A DNA stretch of 64,000 bases from Komagataeibacter sp. FNDCR2. GTDB lineage: Bacteria > Pseudomonadota > Alphaproteobacteria > Acetobacterales > Acetobacteraceae. Shown here in pieces: positions 8,249-17,461 of this stretch; positions within the stretch are counted from its first letter, which is position 1; the number at the start of each line of letters is the position of its first letter. The notes beneath the pieces were generated by a model. It did not search any database and was not told where the DNA came from. It saw only the letters and a list, made by a program, of their open reading frames with translations. Made by a program: the position numbers and the translations under genes. Location of the stretch: contig NZ_JAIWOU010000001.1 in assembly GCF_021295395.1 (NCBI RefSeq), positions 189,001 to 253,000 on the forward strand, given 5' to 3'.

Positions 8249-9550
8249 CTATGCCGCGGGTCGCTTTATCAACTGCCTGATGCGCGCGCGCAGTCGCGCG
8301 GCGGTCATGATCAGGCGTGGGACATGGCGCAGCAGCATGAACCCGGGCACCGCCCGGGGGCGGCTGGTTGGCAGGCGGGGCAGGTCCCGGCCGGCGGACA
8401 GAACCCACCTGGCCGCATCACTGCCCGCAAGCGTGTTGATGGCCAGGCCACGCCCGTTACAGGCCTGAATGGCCAGCAGCCCTTCATCGAGAATCGGCAT
8501 GCGCGGCACGCAGTCACTGCGCAGCCAGGCTGTGCCCGTCCAGGCAAATTCCAGCGGCAGCCGTTCCCAGCCGGGAATGGCTTTTTCCAGCCGATCGTTA
8601 ATGCTGCCCTCGATCCGCGCCCAGTCAAAATGCTCGGGCGCAGGTGCGGCTGTAATCAGGTGGCCTTCAGTGTCGAAGCGGATGGAAAAGACATCGGTGG
8701 CAAGGTCGGTCAACGCATGGCGCTGGGGCAGGATGATTTTCCGCAGGGCAGGGGAGACGGGCGCGGTCGCGACCTCCAGCACCGGCAGGGGCAGGACCGC
8801 ATGGCGCAGCGCGCGGTGCAGGAACTGGTTGCCGCCATTTGCCGCCAGGATGACGTTCCGCGCCGCGAATTCCCCGCCGGGGTAACAGACCAGCCAGCGT
8901 GCGGCCCCATTCCCCGCATCCCGCGTGACGGAGGTGACGCGGCAGTTGTTGAAGATGCGACCGCCTTCCTCCAAAATGCGCCGTGCCAGTTCATCCGCAT
9001 AGGCCGCAGGGTTTACGCCGCCGCCGCTGCGGTCGAGAATGGCCCCGGCATATCCCTGGCATCCCGTCAGTTGTGCCGTCTGCTCCGCATCAAGCACGGA
9101 CATGTCCTGCCGCCACGCCTGCCAGTCCGATACCGTCTGGCGTTCACGCTGGCCATTGCCGAAAAAGGGGGCGAGAAACCCATTCGGCATGGCGTCACAG
9201 GCAAGGTTCTGCTCCCGGATCAGGGAAAATGTCTCACGTGGGGAAGCGGCGACCGCTTCCAGAAGACGGCCGCCCTCGGCCTGGCCCAGACGCTTCATGA
9301 TGGAGGCGGGCGTATTGCGCACAAGCTGGCCGGTAATAATGCCCGCACTGGCGCGTGTGGCCAGCCCCATGACCGTTCCCGCATTGAGAACAGCCACCTC
9401 ATGCCCGCTGCGGGCCAGATGGAGCGCGGTGGACAGACCGGCAATCCCGCCACCGACCACGACGGTTTCAGCCTGCTGGCGGCCATGCGCGTTCGGAATA
9501 TCCAGCGTGGCGCTGCCCTGCCACAGCGGACGCTCTGCTGAGGGGGCCAT
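8249..9550 (-). CDS. FAD-dependent oxidoreductase of the D-amino acid oxidase group
   Basis: The 433-aa product has the dinucleotide motif VVVGGGIAGLSTALHLARSG at about 29-48 and the second FAD motif near residues 330-375. The domain order is that of the DAO family (DadA, sarcosine oxidase, PuuB). The C-terminal tail is basic and may sit on the membrane (RLIMTAARLRARIRQLIKR). The gene starts inside the stop of the upstream DUF3830-like gene (TGATG), so translation is coupled. It probably oxidises an amine or D-amino acid. Together with the proline racemase family gene at 21697 it could handle D-configured imino acids, but the two genes are far apart. Confidence 0.8.
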   Translation of the reverse strand: MAPSAERPLWQGSATLDIPNAHGRQQAETVVVGGGIAGLSTALHLARSGHEVAVLNAGTVMGLATRASAGIITGQLVRNTPASIMKRLGQAEGGRLLEAVAASPRETFSLIREQNLACDAMPNGFLAPFFGNGQRERQTVSDWQAWRQDMSVLDAEQTAQLTGCQGYAGAILDRSGGGVNPAAYADELARRILEEGGRIFNNCRVTSVTRDAGNGAARWLVCYPGGEFAARNVILAANGGNQFLHRALRHAVLPLPVLEVATAPVSPALRKIILPQRHALTDLATDVFSIRFDTEGHLITAAPAPEHFDWARIEGSINDRLEKAIPGWERLPLEFAWTGTAWLRSDCVPRMPILDEGLLAIQACNGRGLAINTLAGSDAARWVLSAGRDLPRLPTSRPRAVPGFMLLRHVPRLIMTAARLRARIRQLIKRPAA

Positions 9551-10038
9551 CAGTTCTGGCTCATGGCTTCAAAGGTCAGTTCGCAGCTGCCATTCCTGCG
9601 GATGGCGCCGCATCCCGCCCGAAGGGCGGCCAGGTCCTCCGGCACCACGCGGGCGCAGACAGACCCCATGATCCAGCCCATGGGCATGAGCATGCGCCCA
9701 CCCGGACCGTAAAAGATGCCGATATCGAAAAAATCGGCGTCCGGCGCGCCCTTCCATGTGCCCTTTGGCGCGAAGACCGTGGCGATTTCACCCATTTCGG
9801 GAAAACTGGTGGCATTTTCCGGCGGCAGGTCGATTCCCTCGCCCCGCGGTAGGCTGTCCCCCACGACCGGGCATGAAATTTCCGGCCCCGTCCACATGGC
9901 ATGGATTGCGGCATATTCCCCGCCCTGCTGCGCGATGCGCCACAGCATTTCGGCGTGACGGGGCGCTTCGTTGTCCAGCAACTGAAACCGTGCGGCCAGT
10001 CCTGATTTTTCTTCTTTGATAGTAATGAAACGAGTCAT
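9550..10038 (-). CDS. DUF3830-like protein
   Basis: The 162-aa protein has no signal peptide. It contains LLDNEAPRHAEMLWRI and AAIHAMWTGPEISCPV, which match my memory of DUF3830, a cyclophilin-like fold found beside amidohydrolases and transport genes. A later FFDIGIFYGPGGRMLMP segment also fits that family. It is the first gene of the minus operon and overlaps the next gene by one base. Function is unknown. The family call is from motif resemblance only. Confidence 0.55.
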   Translation of the reverse strand: MTRFITIKEEKSGLAARFQLLDNEAPRHAEMLWRIAQQGGEYAAIHAMWTGPEISCPVVGDSLPRGEGIDLPPENATSFPEMGEIATVFAPKGTWKGAPDADFFDIGIFYGPGGRMLMPMGWIMGSVCARVVPEDLAALRAGCGAIRRNGSCELTFEAMSQN

Positions 10039-10325
10039 GTCAGGGCATATCCATCAACCAGTGTGTGCATAATTTTATAACCAAAATCACATGATGTCGA
10101 TCATTTTATATGGTATCGAAACGAAAAGGCTGGCAGGATCATGACGGCATGCAGCATGTGGATACGATGTTCCGCCATTGCCCGGACATGACATATGCCG
10201 TGCGGGACCAGGGACATCGTGCAGTTCGGAACTTCAAATTCATTTCGATATGGAACAGGAAATGGTTGAAGCCGAAATATCTTATGTGCTAACTAATTTT
10301 TGGATCTAATTGGGAGCGGGATGTC

Positions 10326-12494
10326 ATGGCGGAGCGATCGTTTGCGCTTGAAGTGCAGGATCTGCGCATTGGTGCCGGAGAGACCTTCCGGGGTGAGGGA
10401 ATACTCGCCATAACCAAGGCCCTGCTACAGGCAGGTGTGGGATATGTGGCCGGCTACCAGGGTGCGCCCATTTCCCACCTGATGGATGTGCTGTCGGACG
10501 CGCAGGATCTGCTGGCGGAACTGGACGTACATTTTGAATCAAGTGCCAGTGAGGCAACTGCCGCCGCCACGCTGGCCGCCTCCGTCATGTACCCCATCCG
10601 TGGTGCGGTTACGTGGAAATCCACCGCAGGCACCAATGTGGCGTCGGATGCGCTTTCCAACCTGTCCTCGGGCGGGGTGAAGGGGGGGGCGCTCATCATC
10701 ATCGGCGAGGATTATGGCGAGGGCTCCTCGATCATGCAGGAGCGTTCCTACGCTTTTGCCATGAAATCCCAGATGTGGCTTCTCGCCCCCCGTCCTTCGC
10801 TGCCCTGCATCGTTGAGATGGTGGAGAAGGGGTTCGAGCTGTCGGAAGCCTCCAATACCCCGGTCATGCTCCAGGTCCGGATCAGAAGCTGCCATCTGCA
10901 CGGCTCTTTTGTGGCCAAGGACAACAAGCGGCCCGTCATGACGCTGGATGAAGCGACGCGCAGCCCCCAGCGTGACCTTTCGCGCATTGTACTGCCGCCC
11001 GCGGCCTATGTTCAGGAAGCCGAAAAGCTGGAACGGCGCTGGCCCGCCGCCGTGCAGTACATCAAGGACCAGAAGCTGAACGAGTTTTTTGACCAGCCGG
11101 ATGCCGATGTCGGGCTGGTCGTGCTGGGCGGCCTGTATAACAATACGCTGCGTGCCCTGATGCGGCTGGGTCTGGCCGACCTGTATGGCAAGACCGACAT
11201 TCCGCTTTATGTCATGAACGTCGCCTATCCGGTCATTGATGACGAAATCTTGGAATTCTGTCGCGGCAAGAAAAGTGTATTGATTATCGAGGAAGGCCAG
11301 CCCGACTATATTGAACAGGCCATAGGCCGGATCCTGCACCGCGCCAGGATTGACTGCACCCTGCATGGCAAGGACATGCTGCCCATGGGGGGGGAATATA
11401 CCGTGGGCGTGCTGACCGACGGGCTGCGCAACCTGTTCGCGGCGGATGCGCCCGATCTGTTAGGCAGTGCGGCACGGGCTTCCAACCAGCCCCCCATTAC
11501 CTGCACCCCCCAGATCGCGGCGCTGAAGGACAGCGTGCCGGCCCGCCCCGCCGGGTTCTGTACCGGCTGCCCGGAGCGGCCGATCTTTGCCGCCATGAAG
11601 CTGGTGGAAAAGGAACTGGGGCCGCATCACATCGCATCGGACATCGGTTGCCATCTCTTTTCCATCCTGCCGCCCTTCAACCTTGGCGCCACCACCATGG
11701 GCTATGGCCTGGCGCCGGCTTCCGCCGCGGCCTTCAGCGGGGACAGCCGCCGCAAGGGGCGCGAGCGCAAGCGCACGATTGCCGTAATGGGCGATGGGGG
11801 GTTCTGGCATAACGGGCTGACCAGCGGTATCGGGAACGCGGTTTTCAATAAAAGCGATGATGTGACCATCATTGTTGATAATTATTACTCCGCCGCGACG
11901 GGCGGACAGGATATCCCGTCCTCGCGCTCGACCCCCGCCAGTCGATCCACCCATCATCCGATCTCCAGGGCGATCGAAGGGGTGGGCGTGAAATGGGTGC
12001 GTGAAATCGATCATACCTACGATGTCGGTCAGATGCGTGAGGTGCTGAACGAGGCCCTGACCACGCGCGAAAGCGGGCCGAAGGTGATCGTGGCGTCCTC
12101 GGAATGCATGCTCAACCGCCAGCGGCGGGAAAAACCCATCAGGCGCAAGGCGTTGCAGGACGGCAGGCGCGTGGTCACCCAGCGCTTTGGCGTGGATGAG
12201 GACGTCTGCACCGGCGATCATGAATGCATCCGGCTGTCCGGCTGTCCGTCGCTGTCGGTCAAGCCATCGGGCGACCCGCTGAAAGAGGATCCGGTCGCCA
12301 GCATCGACCAGAGCTGTGTCGCCTGCGGCAACTGTGGCGAGGTGGCGGACGCCGCCGTTCTCTGCCCCTCTTTCTATCGCGCGGATGTGGTGGTCAATGC
12401 GGCACGGTCGGAGCGGTGGAAACATCGCATCCGCGCGGCATTCATCGCGTCCGTCCAGCGGTGGCGCGAAAGCCGCCGTCCGGTCTTCAGCTGA
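10326..12494 (+). CDS. iorA: IorA-type 2-oxoacid:ferredoxin oxidoreductase alpha subunit
   Basis: The 722-aa product is the thiamine-diphosphate subunit of an indolepyruvate ferredoxin oxidoreductase type enzyme, which oxidatively decarboxylates 2-oxo acids to acyl-CoA. The N-terminal domain has the pyruvate-ferredoxin fold (GYVAGYQGAPISHLMDV). The central region contains the CxxC motif FCTGCPERP. The TPP motif is MGDGGFWHNGLTSG at about 484-497. The C-terminus has one 4Fe-4S type cluster site (SCVACGNCGEVADAAVLC). It is the first gene of the plus operon and is divergent from the minus operon across 287 bases. Substrate choice is discussed in the findings; an aryl-glyoxylate is as likely as indolepyruvate. 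Confidence 0.85.
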   Translation: MAERSFALEVQDLRIGAGETFRGEGILAITKALLQAGVGYVAGYQGAPISHLMDVLSDAQDLLAELDVHFESSASEATAAATLAASVMYPIRGAVTWKSTAGTNVASDALSNLSSGGVKGGALIIIGEDYGEGSSIMQERSYAFAMKSQMWLLAPRPSLPCIVEMVEKGFELSEASNTPVMLQVRIRSCHLHGSFVAKDNKRPVMTLDEATRSPQRDLSRIVLPPAAYVQEAEKLERRWPAAVQYIKDQKLNEFFDQPDADVGLVVLGGLYNNTLRALMRLGLADLYGKTDIPLYVMNVAYPVIDDEILEFCRGKKSVLIIEEGQPDYIEQAIGRILHRARIDCTLHGKDMLPMGGEYTVGVLTDGLRNLFAADAPDLLGSAARASNQPPITCTPQIAALKDSVPARPAGFCTGCPERPIFAAMKLVEKELGPHHIASDIGCHLFSILPPFNLGATTMGYGLAPASAAAFSGDSRRKGRERKRTIAVMGDGGFWHNGLTSGIGNAVFNKSDDVTIIVDNYYSAATGGQDIPSSRSTPASRSTHHPISRAIEGVGVKWVREIDHTYDVGQMREVLNEALTTRESGPKVIVASSECMLNRQRREKPIRRKALQDGRRVVTQRFGVDEDVCTGDHECIRLSGCPSLSVKPSGDPLKEDPVASIDQSCVACGNCGEVADAAVLCPSFYRADVVVNAARSERWKHRIRAAFIASVQRWRESRRPVFS

Positions 12495-12542
12495 CATCTG
12501 GCCATCGCCCCATCTGGTAGCTGTACAGGATCAACATTTTTC

Positions 12543-14102
12543 ATGACCGTTCTTTCACAAGAAAACTCCATGGCTGTTGCAACAAAACCGATTTCAATAG
12601 CCGTATGTGCCATGGGCGGGCAGGGCGGTGGCGTTCTGGTCAGTTGGATTGTTTCCCTTGCGGAGCAGTGCGGCTGGATTGCCCAGTCAACATCGGTTCC
12701 CGGCGTGGCCCAGCGCACGGGAGCGACCATTTATTACATCGAAATCGCACCGGCCGACCCGGCGGGGCGGATGCCCGTTCTGGCCCTGCTGCCCACGCCA
12801 GGGGAGGTGGACATCGTCCTGGGCGCCGAACTGATGGAAGGCGGCCGGGCCATGCTGCGCGGGCTGGTCACGCCGGAGCGCACGACCCTGCTTGTTTCCA
12901 CCCATCGCAGCTACGCGGTGGAAGAGCGCATCAATCCCGGTGACGGGCGCATAGACCCCACGCCGGTGTACGATGCGGCAGCCTTTGCCGCCAAAAAGGT
13001 TATCGCCTTTGACATGGAACAGGTGGCAAAGGAGGCACGCAGCGTTATTTCCGCCGTCATGCTGGGCGCACTGGCGGCCAGCAATGCCCTGCCATTTCCC
13101 CGCAAGGCGTTTGAGGAGGCAATCCGCAGCGGCGGGATCGGGGTCAAGCCAAGCCTGGCCGCCTTCGGCCAGGGCTTTGCGCGCACCGCCAGCGATACGC
13201 CCGAACCGGCCCGCCCCGTTGCGGTGGAGGCGGCGGGGGAAGCCCCTTTTAACCCGTCCGGTGTGCCCGGTTTTGATGCGCTGCTGCGCGCGGCAGCACA
13301 ACTGCCTGCTGGCGCGGCCACTATGCTCGATGCCGGGCTGCGCCGTGTAGCGGATTTTCAGGATATTCCGTATGCGGCCGCCTATCTGGCGCTGGTGCGT
13401 GAATTCGCGCTGAAGGAACGCCAGCAGGGCACGCCAGACCTGACGATCGAGGCGGCACGCCATATCGCCAACGCCATGGCCTATGATGATGTGATCCGGG
13501 TGGCGGACCTCAAGACCCGCCGGAGCCGCTTTTCCCGCATCGCGGGGGAAATGGGCGTATCGGCCGGTCAGCCGCTTGCCATCACCGAATTCATGCATCC
13601 GCGCGTGGAGGAAGTGCTCGGGCTGCTGCCATCGGCCTTAGCCCTGATTCTGGAAAAAACCGGGTTGGGCAGGCTGCTCATGGGGCGGTTCCTGCGCAAG
13701 GGCTGGCGGGTGCGGACCGACCGGCTGCGCTGGTTCCTTCTTTTGTCCGCCACCGCCGAACTCTATCGCATCCGGCCTGTCTCGCTGCGCCATAAATGCG
13801 AAATGCGCCATCGGGACGAATGGCTCGACCTGGCCCGCTTGGCGCTGGAGCAGGATTACGATTTCGCTGTTGAAGTGCTGCGTTGCAGGCGTCTGGTCAA
13901 AGGCTACAGCGATACCCACGCACGCGGCCTGTCCAAATTCGACCGGGTCATGACGGCGGTTGGCGTCATGGCCCGCAAACCGCTGCCGCAGGGAAAGGCG
14001 GCGGTATGGACCCGGCTTCTTCGTGAAGCCGCCCTGAAAGACCCGGAAGGCACAGCACTGGAGGCCGCATTGGCCCGCTTCCAGCGCGGGGCCATGGCAT
14101 AG
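12543..14102 (+). CDS. iorB: IorB-type beta subunit with C-terminal extension
   Basis: The 519-aa product starts with the gamma-type domain of 2-oxoacid oxidoreductases. Residues 18-35 read ISIAVCAMGGQGGGVLVS, and GVAQRTGATIYYIEI follows. The usual subunit is about 200 aa; here some 300 more residues follow, matching the DUF6537-type extension of fused subunits. The helical end is rich in K and R. The gene lies 48 bases after the alpha gene. The start at 12543 has AGGA about 12 bases upstream; ATG 12570 is the alternative. Confidence 0.8.
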   Translation: MTVLSQENSMAVATKPISIAVCAMGGQGGGVLVSWIVSLAEQCGWIAQSTSVPGVAQRTGATIYYIEIAPADPAGRMPVLALLPTPGEVDIVLGAELMEGGRAMLRGLVTPERTTLLVSTHRSYAVEERINPGDGRIDPTPVYDAAAFAAKKVIAFDMEQVAKEARSVISAVMLGALAASNALPFPRKAFEEAIRSGGIGVKPSLAAFGQGFARTASDTPEPARPVAVEAAGEAPFNPSGVPGFDALLRAAAQLPAGAATMLDAGLRRVADFQDIPYAAAYLALVREFALKERQQGTPDLTIEAARHIANAMAYDDVIRVADLKTRRSRFSRIAGEMGVSAGQPLAITEFMHPRVEEVLGLLPSALALILEKTGLGRLLMGRFLRKGWRVRTDRLRWFLLLSATAELYRIRPVSLRHKCEMRHRDEWLDLARLALEQDYDFAVEVLRCRRLVKGYSDTHARGLSKFDRVMTAVGVMARKPLPQGKAAVWTRLLREAALKDPEGTALEAALARFQRGAMA

Positions 14103-14114
14103 GAGAACACGATC

Positions 14115-14891
14115 ATGTCACTTTTGCCTGAACTGGCGGCCGGCCTTGCGGGCGGCAGCATAGAGGTGGTGGATCTTACCCATACTCTGAGCGAGGATTT
14201 TCCCACACTGGTCCTGCCTGAGCCCTTTGGCCAGACATTGCCGTTTTCCAGCGAAGTCATTTCCCGCTACGATGAAAACGGCGTGGCATGGTACTGGCGC
14301 AACTTTACCGTCGGGGAACATACCGGTACGCATTTTGACGCCCCGGCGCACTGGATCAGTGGCCGGGATCTGCCGCGCAACACCGTCGATACCATGCCGG
14401 CCCGGGATTTCGTGGCGCCGGTCAATGTCGTGGACTGCGCCGCCGCAGCGGCAGAAAACCCCGATTTCCTGCTGACATGCGAACACATCCGCCAGTGGGA
14501 AGAAGAACATGGCACGATCGAACGCGGTAGCTGGGTTTTCATGCGCACGGACTGGGGCAAGAGAAACCCGGAGGAATACGCCAACCGGAAGGAAGACGGC
14601 GCGCATACGCCCGGACCATCCGCGGAGTGCATCCGCTTCCTGATCGAGGAACGCGATATTTGTGGTTTTGGCACGGAAACGATCGGCACCGATTGTGGCC
14701 AGGCCCATCTGCTCGACCCGCAATATCCCGCCCATACCCTGCTGCATGGCGCGGGCAGGTACGGGCTGCAATGCCTGACCGGCCTGGACCAGCTTCCTGC
14801 ACGGGGTGCGATCGTCATGGCGGCGCCGCTGAAACTGCGCGACGGGTCGGGCAGCCCGCTGCGGGTTTTTGCTCTTGTTGAGCGAAAGTAA
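14115..14891 (+). CDS. cyclase-family metal-dependent hydrolase (isatin hydrolase or kynurenine formamidase type)
   Basis: The 258-aa protein has the family metal site HTGTHFDAPAHW at about 74-85 (H-x-x-T-H-x-D-x-P-x-H). A second conserved region, FGTETIGTDCGQ, follows. AGGAG precedes the ATG by 9 bases and the gene follows iorB by 12 bases. The family includes isatin hydrolase, which opens isatin to isatinate, and kynurenine formamidase. Either would deliver an aminobenzoyl compound. In this operon isatin hydrolase fits best, because isatinate is a 2-oxo acid suited to the IorAB enzyme. That choice is inference. Confidence 0.75.
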   Translation: MSLLPELAAGLAGGSIEVVDLTHTLSEDFPTLVLPEPFGQTLPFSSEVISRYDENGVAWYWRNFTVGEHTGTHFDAPAHWISGRDLPRNTVDTMPARDFVAPVNVVDCAAAAAENPDFLLTCEHIRQWEEEHGTIERGSWVFMRTDWGKRNPEEYANRKEDGAHTPGPSAECIRFLIEERDICGFGTETIGTDCGQAHLLDPQYPAHTLLHGAGRYGLQCLTGLDQLPARGAIVMAAPLKLRDGSGSPLRVFALVERK

Positions 14892-14917
14892 ATACAGTAA
14901 AAATAAAAGCATTAACA

Positions 14918-14955
14918 AAGTATTACATATTCAAATCAGGCAATATATAATACTT
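14918..14955. promoter_or_regulatory. AT-rich inverted repeat before the monooxygenase gene
   Basis: AAGTATTA at 14918-14925 and TAATACTT at 14948-14955 are exact inverted repeats 22 bases apart. They sit in the 91-base gap before the next gene and may be an operator or internal promoter element. Confidence 0.3.
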
Positions 14956-14982
14956 GTATCATTAAAAATAAGGAATGTCTGA

Positions 14983-17292
14983 ATGTACATCGTTTCAATC
15001 GGGGGCGGTCCTGCTGGTCTTTATGCTTCAATCCTGCTCAAGCGCGATTTCCCGCAGGCGCGGGTAAGGGTTTTCGAGCGGAATGCACCGGCCGATACGT
15101 TCGGTTTTGGCGTGGTGTTCAGTGACCAGACCCTTGATATCTTCGCGCAGGCCGATCTTCCGTCCTACGAAATGATCCGCCGTGAATTCTCATACTGGGA
15201 TGACCTGGACATAGCGGTCAGGGGGCAGACATTCCGGGTGCCGGGCAACGGTTTCTGCGGCTGTTCGCGCCGCACGCTCCTGCAACTGCTCTACCGGCGC
15301 GCGGAAGAACTGGGTGTGGAACTGAACTTCCGCACCGAAGTATCGCCCGAGGAATTTCCCGAAGCGGACCTGATCCTGGCGGCCGACGGCATCGGCAGCG
15401 CGATCCGCGAAAAGAACCTTGCCCATTTCCAGCCCGCCATCGACCTGCGTTCAAACCGTTTCGTATGGCTGGGCAGCACACGTGCGCTTGATGCCTTCAC
15501 CTTCTTCTTTCGCGAGCATGAAGGCGGCGTATTCGTCGCCCACTGCTACCAGTACGAGCGTGAACGCAGCACCTGGGTCATTGAGGTGGATGAGGAAACC
15601 TTTGCACGGTGCGGGCTGGGGGACATGACCGAGGCCGAATATGTCGCATATCTGGAAGGTGTCTTTGCCGAGGACCTGGAAGGCCACAGCCTGATCGCCA
15701 ATCGTTCGATCTGGCGCAGGTTCCCGGCCATCCGGTGCAGGAACTGGTCAAAGGACAACATCGTCCTGATGGGGGATGCCAAGTCAACGGCGCATTACTC
15801 GATCGGTTCGGGCACGAAACTGGCCATGGAAGATGCCATTGCCCTGCACGCAGCCGTCATGGCGACCGACAATATTGCCGATGCACTGGCAAAATATGGC
15901 ATCGAGCGGCGCGATGAGGTCGAGCGCCTCCAGCACGCGGCGGAAGTCTCGCTGACATGGTTCGAGCATCTGAACCGCTACTGGCCCATGAGCGAGATAC
16001 GCTTTGCCTTCTCCCTCATGACACGCTCAAAAGCCATTACATGGGATAACCTTGCCCTGCGTGCCCCGGATTTTGTGGCGCAGGTACAAAAGGATTTCGA
16101 GACGGACTGCACGGCGTCAGGCTGCACCACCAGGGAAGGGGTCGTGCCCGCTTTCCAGCCGTTCCGGCTGCGTGAGATGGAAATTTCCAACCGTCTGGTG
16201 GTGTCGCCCATGTCCACCTACCGGGCCCATGACGGCGTGCCGGGGGAATGGCATCTGGTGCATTACGGGCGGTTCGCCGCCAGCGGGGCGGGGCTGATCT
16301 ATACGGAAATGACCGATGTCTGCCCCGATGGCCGGATCACCCCGGCCTGCACCGGGCTTTATACCGACAGGCAGGAAGCCGCCTGGCGCCGGATTGTTGA
16401 TTTTGTCCATGCCGAAGGCGACAGCCGGATCTGCCTGCAACTGGGGCATGCGGGCCGCAAGGGTGCCACCCGCGTCATGTGGGAAGGAATGGACCAGCCG
16501 TTGGCGGAGGGGGGATGGGATCTGGTTTCCGCGTCACCTCTGCCCTATCACCCCCATAGCGCGGTGCCCCGCGCCATGACGCGTGATGATATGGACAGGG
16601 TTACGGCAGACTACGTTGCCGCGACCCGACGGGCCGTGAACTGCGGCTTTGACATGATCGAGGTGCATTGCGCCCACGGTTACCTGCTGGCCAGTTTCCT
16701 TTCCCCCCTGACGAACATCAGGGAAGACGAATATGGCGGCAGCATCGAAAACCGCATGCGCTACCCGCTGGAAGTGGTGCGGGCCGTGCGGGCGGCCTGG
16801 CCTGCCGACCGGCCCATGGCGGTCCGTATTTCGGCTACCGACTGGCAGGAAGGCGGCATCTCCATGGAGGATGTCGTGACGGCGGCCGGGCTGTTCGCGC
16901 AGGCTGGATGTGACCTGATCGATGTTTCCACCGGCCAGACCACACCCGATGCCCGCCCCGTGTTCGGCCGTATGTTCCAGGTCCCGTTTGCCGAGCAGAT
17001 CCGGGCGGAAACCGGGCTGCCGGTCATGTGCGTGGGTAATATTTCCAGCGTTGATCAGGCCAATACCATCCTTGCGGCCGGTCGTGCCGATCTGGTCGCG
17101 CTGGGTCGTCCGCTGCTGGTCGATACCTCGCTCATCCTGCGTGCGGCGGCCCGTTACGGAGCGCCCATGCCGCGCCTTTCCCCCGGTAACCTGCCCGGCC
17201 TGAATGCACTGGAACGCAATGAAGGCCGCAATTTTGCCGAGGAGCAGACGCTGCGCATCAGGGCACGGCCCCGCCGCCATGCGGTGACCTGA
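14983..17292 (+). CDS. bifunctional aryl-CoA monooxygenase/reductase (salicylyl-CoA 5-hydroxylase or 2-aminobenzoyl-CoA type)
   Basis: The 769-aa product fuses two flavoenzymes. Residues 1-385 are a group A FAD monooxygenase with GGGPAGLYASILLKRDFP at the N-terminus, a DTFGFGVVFSDQTL segment typical of this subgroup, and LMGDAKSTAHYSIGSGTKLA as the second FAD motif. Residues 385-750 are an Old Yellow Enzyme barrel with RLVVSPMSTYRAHDG, LQLGHAGRKGATR, DMIEVHCAHGYLLASFLSP and VGNISSVDQANTILAAGRAD. This arrangement is that of 2-aminobenzoyl-CoA monooxygenase/reductase and salicylyl-CoA 5-hydroxylase, which attack an aryl-CoA ring. AAGGA lies 9 bases before the ATG. It is the pathway's central enzyme. 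Confidence 0.9.
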   Translation: MYIVSIGGGPAGLYASILLKRDFPQARVRVFERNAPADTFGFGVVFSDQTLDIFAQADLPSYEMIRREFSYWDDLDIAVRGQTFRVPGNGFCGCSRRTLLQLLYRRAEELGVELNFRTEVSPEEFPEADLILAADGIGSAIREKNLAHFQPAIDLRSNRFVWLGSTRALDAFTFFFREHEGGVFVAHCYQYERERSTWVIEVDEETFARCGLGDMTEAEYVAYLEGVFAEDLEGHSLIANRSIWRRFPAIRCRNWSKDNIVLMGDAKSTAHYSIGSGTKLAMEDAIALHAAVMATDNIADALAKYGIERRDEVERLQHAAEVSLTWFEHLNRYWPMSEIRFAFSLMTRSKAITWDNLALRAPDFVAQVQKDFETDCTASGCTTREGVVPAFQPFRLREMEISNRLVVSPMSTYRAHDGVPGEWHLVHYGRFAASGAGLIYTEMTDVCPDGRITPACTGLYTDRQEAAWRRIVDFVHAEGDSRICLQLGHAGRKGATRVMWEGMDQPLAEGGWDLVSASPLPYHPHSAVPRAMTRDDMDRVTADYVAATRRAVNCGFDMIEVHCAHGYLLASFLSPLTNIREDEYGGSIENRMRYPLEVVRAVRAAWPADRPMAVRISATDWQEGGISMEDVVTAAGLFAQAGCDLIDVSTGQTTPDARPVFGRMFQVPFAEQIRAETGLPVMCVGNISSVDQANTILAAGRADLVALGRPLLVDTSLILRAAARYGAPMPRLSPGNLPGLNALERNEGRNFAEEQTLRIRARPRRHAVT

Positions 17293-17314
17293 TACGGCGC
17301 CCGTAGCCGGAACG

Positions 17315-17350
17315 GGGCCACCTGCCGCCTTTATGGGTGGCAGGTGGCCC
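17315..17350. terminator. strong hairpin after the monooxygenase gene
   Basis: GGGCCACCTGCC and GGCAGGTGGCCC form a perfect 12-bp stem with a 12-base loop. No T-run follows. It may end or attenuate the transcript between the monooxygenase and the SDR gene. Confidence 0.55.
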
Positions 17351-17387
17351 GTGACCTGCGGGCGAAGTTCCACAAAGCGGTTGCGGA

Positions 17388-17417
17388 TATATTTAAGATC
17401 AATGTATCTTAAATATA
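17388..17417. promoter_or_regulatory. perfect AT-rich palindrome, candidate operator
   Basis: TATATTTAAGA at 17388-17398 and TCTTAAATATA at 17407-17417 are exact inverted repeats around an 8-base centre. The site is 45 bases before the SDR gene. Size and symmetry fit a MarR or TetR family dimer, and two MarR genes lie in the same island. Confidence 0.55.
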
Positions 17418-17461
17418 AGATAATAACATGGTCTCCCCGATAGACAGGGAATGGAATCCTG

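Noticed and set aside
8192-9541. 449-codon plus-strand frame opposite the FAD oxidase
   Set aside because: The minus-strand product has full family motifs. The plus frame is a high-GC shadow without any.
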